NCBI GenBank assembly: GCA_020631405.1
Contig: JAHDHH010000046.1
Coordinates: 1 to 33,848, forward strand
Source: Saprospiraceae bacterium
GTDB taxonomy: Bacteria; Bacteroidota; Bacteroidia; Chitinophagales; Saprospiraceae
DNA: 33,848 bases
Direction of reading: 5' to 3'
Part shown: positions 31,313 to 33,848 of the stretch, piece after piece
Position numbering within the stretch: the first letter of the stretch is position 1
Layout: each line of letters begins with the position of its first letter
Translations under genes and position numbers: made by a program
Notes under the pieces: model-generated
What the model was told of the DNA's origin: nothing
Databases searched by the model: none
Seen by the model: the letters and a program-made list of their open reading frames with translations, nothing else

Positions 31313-32440
31313 TCAAAAGCTATAATATAAAACCAAGTCTGGTAACACATCTCCTTCAAAGTCGGAATGAATTCCAAAGGTGAAGTTCTTATTAAGATCG
31401 TAAACAAGCCCTAGACTAAATTTATAATCAATTCTGTCCCAAATTCTTGTTTCAGGAAAAACGATAAGTTCATTGTCGATTAATAAAGAATTACGTTCTT
31501 GAACATTGTAGAGAGAATACTCCATTCCATTATCAATGTAAAAGTTAAAATTGCGCCAACTTAATGCATTGCATCTCACAAACAGATTTACTTTTTTAAT
31601 TTTCCAAAAATCTCTTATATCATTTGATTCTGAAAATGTAGCTCTTTCAATTACATTGGAATAGTTATATCTCAACCCAAGATCAAAGAATTTATTTAAT
31701 TTTCTTTGTAAACTAATGGTATATTTTATTTGCCTATCATTTATTCCAAAGGTTCTTTTGGTTCCAATTCCTACATACCAATTTTTAGGTTTAATAATGT
31801 TGAATGCATTATAATGATTAAATATCTTTAAGCTAGGTGCTTTGTTGTGAACTAATTTAGTTTGAACGTTGCGATATGTTTGTAATGACCTAGGCCTTCT
31901 TAAAACTTTTATTTCGTTATCGAGAAGATTCTCTGATGGAATATTTTGGATGTTTTGAGCTAGAGTAGTTTCATGTTTATTATTTCCAAAATCAATGTTA
32001 TCCTCTTGATTTTCAATATTAGATAACTCATTTTTAAGATAATCATTTTCTTTATTCTTTTTTAATATACTATTTTGTAAAGAAAATATTTGATTTTTTA
32101 ATTCAAGAATCTCTGTATTAGCTGATTCATTCTTGCTCAAATATTCTTGTATTAGTAGTTTATTATTTTGTATTTCTTTGTTTTGAATTTCTTGATCATC
32201 AATATTCTTTATTGGTTGATTTATATTATTGTAATCTGAACTTAACTTATTGCTAGGATCAGATGTAAAATAATTGTACCCAAAAAAGGAAAGACAAACC
32301 AAATTTGCCATAAAGAAAAATGTAAGAATACTTTTAGCCTTTACAAGAGCTTTTTTTTCTTTTGTAATTAGCAATCTTTCCCAAGACTCATTGTTAGGAA
32401 CTGCTTTGTGATTTTTTATTTTACTTCTAAAGTCTTCCAT
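31313..32440 (-). CDS. Anti-sigma-like membrane protein with coiled coil and beta-barrel-like C-terminus
   Basis: Probable partner and regulator of the ECF sigma factor encoded 8 bases upstream. The 375 residues divide as follows. A charged cytoplasmic start has the spacing MEDFRSKI...PNNESWERL (1-23), seen in Bacteroidota proteins beside ECF sigma genes. One membrane helix spans about 36-56 (ILTFFFMANLVCLSFFGYNYF). An Asn/Glu/Lys-rich periplasmic segment with a likely coiled coil lies at about 85-145. The strand-rich domain from about 220 has alternating aromatic residues (WYVGIGTKRTFGI, FFDLGLRYNYSNVI, FNFYIDNGMEYSLYNV, FTFGIHSDF) and ends in LVLYYSF; a final Phe is typical of outer-membrane barrels. 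There is no signal peptide. No zinc-binding HxxxCxxC anti-sigma motif is present. The anti-sigma role is inferred from context; the barrel is inferred from strand pattern. Confidence 0.75.
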   Translation of the reverse strand: MEDFRSKIKNHKAVPNNESWERLLITKEKKALVKAKSILTFFFMANLVCLSFFGYNYFTSDPSNKLSSDYNNINQPIKNIDDQEIQNKEIQNNKLLIQEYLSKNESANTEILELKNQIFSLQNSILKKNKENDYLKNELSNIENQEDNIDFGNNKHETTLAQNIQNIPSENLLDNEIKVLRRPRSLQTYRNVQTKLVHNKAPSLKIFNHYNAFNIIKPKNWYVGIGTKRTFGINDRQIKYTISLQRKLNKFFDLGLRYNYSNVIERATFSESNDIRDFWKIKKVNLFVRCNALSWRNFNFYIDNGMEYSLYNVQERNSLLIDNELIVFPETRIWDRIDYKFSLGLVYDLNKNFTFGIHSDFEGDVLPDLVLYYSF

Positions 32441-32448
32441 GATAATGA

Positions 32449-32985
32449 TTATTTAATTTTAAATGTTTGCAATTTGACTCTGAGTTCTTTCTTTGCTCTG
32501 TGTAGTAAGTATCTTGAATTGCTTACACTTATATTAATCATGCTGCTGATTTCATTATGTGAATATCCATCGATTTCGAAAAGAGAAAAAACGGCCAATT
32601 GATCTTGCGGCAATGACTGGATACATTTGAATAATTCTTCTGAACTTAGATGATCCAAAGCATTGCTTAGTGAGCTTTCAGTAACAGGTAGTTCCTCAGG
32701 AAAAATGAATCGTTCTTTTTGCTTTATTTCTTTTCTAAGAGAATCAATTGTGGTGTTGAACATTATTTTACTACACCAGCCTAAAACATTTACAATTTCC
32801 TTTTCTTTTTCTATCGAATTAAAAATCTTAATAAATGCATCGTTAAATATTTCCTCAGCTAGAAATTTTGTTTTATAATATCTATTTGGAATATGAAAGA
32901 GATTTTCATATAAATAGTTATAAAACTGTTTTTGTACAACTCTATCTTTCCTGAGCTTTTGGATTGTATGTTTGTCAAGAATCAT
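32449..32985 (-). CDS. RNA polymerase ECF (sigma-70 family) sigma factor
   Basis: Directs RNA polymerase to a specific promoter set, normally when a partner anti-sigma factor is inactivated. The 178-residue length is typical. Region 2 lies at about 16-88 and contains FYNYLYENLF, AEEIFNDAFIKIFNSI and VLGWCSKIMFNTTIDSLRK. Region 4 at about 114-172 contains LPQDQLAVFSLFEIDGYSHN and EISSMINISVSNSRYLLHRA, a helix-turn-helix followed by the usual RAKKELR. There is no region 3, as expected for ECF types. The gene lies between the lipoprotein gene (6-base gap) and the anti-sigma-like gene (8-base gap), so all three are almost certainly co-transcribed. Its targets are unknown; its own operon is the usual one, and the giant gene downstream is a positional candidate. 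Confidence 0.92.
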   Translation of the reverse strand: MILDKHTIQKLRKDRVVQKQFYNYLYENLFHIPNRYYKTKFLAEEIFNDAFIKIFNSIEKEKEIVNVLGWCSKIMFNTTIDSLRKEIKQKERFIFPEELPVTESSLSNALDHLSSEELFKCIQSLPQDQLAVFSLFEIDGYSHNEISSMINISVSNSRYLLHRAKKELRVKLQTFKIK

Positions 32986-32991
32986 GATTGG

Positions 32992-33510
32992 CTAGAGTTC
33001 AGTTATTTTAATTTGGAAATTGCTTGCTTCATAAAGTCCGTTTTTTTCACATACATTGGTGTCCAAATCTATTATTATATCAACTTTGTATGTTTTGGAT
33101 GGCTCAAAGGAAATTGCTTCTGTCAGTTTTAGAATTTCATCATCTTGAACTCGTACTTCAATGAAATTTTCACTAGCATTATTTAAAACTATGAAATCTA
33201 TTCCAATGATAGCGCCGATTATGTTTTCGGTTGACCAAAAAGTATCATTGTGTATCAATGTAGTGTTTTCGCTATTCAATTCTGGCTTAAGGATTGGTCG
33301 AGAAAAATTTCGTAAAAGCGGGCCTCTTTTAACCTCACCATTTTCCATATATGGAAAATTCATATTGGTAATTTGAAATTCTACTGTGGTCCAATTCTGA
33401 GAAGCCTTGGTAGTCACAAATATTTCTAATACAGGCTCAATTTTTTCTTTGCTACATGCAGAAGTTAAGATTATGAATGCTGTGGATATTGTTAAAATTC
33501 TTAGTTTCAT
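32992..33510 (-). CDS. Small predicted lipoprotein, first gene of the sigma operon
   Basis: 172 residues. The start MKLRILTISTAFIILTSAC is a signal peptide with a lipobox-like LTSAC ending at Cys19; Thr at -3 is non-canonical, but Bacteroidota lipoboxes are tolerant. The mature part begins SKEKIEP and is rich in strands, with VEFQITNMNF, GIDFIVLNNASENFIEVRV and a closing TYKVDIIIDLDTNVCEK. The last part resembles the end of DUF4382-type lipoproteins (a VDIxxDLDxN strand followed by a final strand), but this is a weak resemblance. It is the first gene of an operon with the sigma and anti-sigma-like genes and could supply an envelope signal to them. It might equally be a structural or binding lipoprotein; no function can be assigned. 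Confidence 0.8.
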   Translation of the reverse strand: MKLRILTISTAFIILTSACSKEKIEPVLEIFVTTKASQNWTTVEFQITNMNFPYMENGEVKRGPLLRNFSRPILKPELNSENTTLIHNDTFWSTENIIGAIIGIDFIVLNNASENFIEVRVQDDEILKLTEAISFEPSKTYKVDIIIDLDTNVCEKNGLYEASNFQIKITEL

Positions 33511-33541
33511 TTTGATCTATTTAAGTTGTTTCAATGCTATT

Positions 33542-33565
33542 GTCGAAGTAGCATGTAAAAACGTT
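33542..33565 (-). promoter_or_regulatory. Candidate ECF-type promoter of the lipoprotein-sigma operon
   Basis: Read on the - strand, AAC of TAACGTTTTT (33565-33563) is followed after 17 bases by CGAC (33545-33542), 31 bases before the ATG. ECF promoters often have AAC in the -35 region and CGT or CGAC-like -10 elements at about this spacing, and ECF operons are commonly autoregulated. The match is short and could be chance. Confidence 0.25.
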
Positions 33566-33784
33566 AGAAAGAAACTGATATTTTTTAGTAAAATTCTTAA
33601 TTGGACCCCTACATTATTTTTTGAAACAATGTCCGTAGCAATTTTGAGAATCATAGTTATCCAATAGATTGACCGATTCCAAGATTTAAAACAACACTAG
33701 TTTCTTAGATACAAGCTTGCTGAGGATCCCTTTTTAGGGTCGAGAGCGAATGTTAATATTGATGTTTAAAGCAAAACGGCACCA

Positions 33785-33822
33785 CAAAAAAAAGACCTAC
33801 TGATAATCAATCAGTTAGGTCT
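33785..33822 (-). terminator. Rho-independent terminator of a - strand gene mostly beyond the window
   Basis: Read on the - strand, AGACCTAACTGAT pairs with ATCAGTAGGTCT with a single bulged A, followed directly by a run of eight T. It implies a - strand transcript entering from beyond 33848. The 26 bases to its right permit three short frames, so the gene itself cannot be named. The stretch 33566-33784 between this terminator and the lipoprotein operon shows nothing else certain. Confidence 0.85.
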
Positions 33823-33848
33823 CTTCAAGTAGCGTGAGAGTGACTTGA

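Noticed and set aside
33725..33741. Inverted repeat GATCCC/GGGTC near the right edge
   Set aside because: Only a short stem with a bulge and no T-tract on a strand that would need one; not distinguishable from chance.
33823..33848. End of a - strand coding region entering from the right
   Set aside because: The terminator implies one, but the 26 bases allow three different short frames and none can be preferred.

Overview
The window looks like AT-rich chromosomal DNA of a marine or aquatic Bacteroidota, probably a Saprospiria or Chitinophagales type. This rests on a type IX secretion (T9SS) type-B C-terminal sorting domain, a PKD/Ig-like and HYR-like giant surface protein, an ECF sigma factor paired with a membrane-anchored beta-barrel protein, and A-rich rather than Shine-Dalgarno leaders. 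Assignments come from reading the translations and motifs; no database was searched.

Left edge (1-1939, + strand): the end of an unidentified gene, then a bestrophin-family channel and a pirin-family protein, with gaps of 19 and 10 bases, probably one operon. From 1940 to 2286 there are three copies of a 25-base imperfect palindrome and then a perfect hairpin terminator shared by the converging genes.

Centre (2287-30522, - strand): one uninterrupted reading frame of 9411 codons fills over 80% of the window. Its product has a signal peptide, a Cys-rich N-terminal domain, and two diverged modules. Next come 51 alternating four-cysteine HYR-like modules (about 83 residues each), a Cys/Asp-rich hinge of three CDDxD repeats, and one Ig-like module. 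These are followed by 52 two-cysteine PKD/SprB-like modules (about 70 residues each), three of them followed by a composite module not recognised, a few spacer modules, and the type-B sorting domain. Both arrays have higher-order periodicity: six modules (494-500 residues, about 1.49 kb) in the first and four modules (280-283 residues, about 0.85 kb) in the second. By eye the protein has only about nine lysines, and none in the 3378-residue main part of the second array. It is most likely a secreted, cell-surface, rod-like adhesin or filament.

Right edge (31313-33510, - strand): upstream of the giant gene, across a 790-base gap with no convincing gene, lies a three-gene operon in the same direction. 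It encodes a small lipoprotein, an ECF sigma factor, and a protein with an anti-sigma-like cytoplasmic end, one membrane helix, a coiled coil and a beta-barrel-like C-terminus. This could be an envelope-sensing switch, and the giant gene is a candidate target, but that link is inference from position. A terminator at 33785-33822 belongs to a - strand gene lying mostly outside the window.
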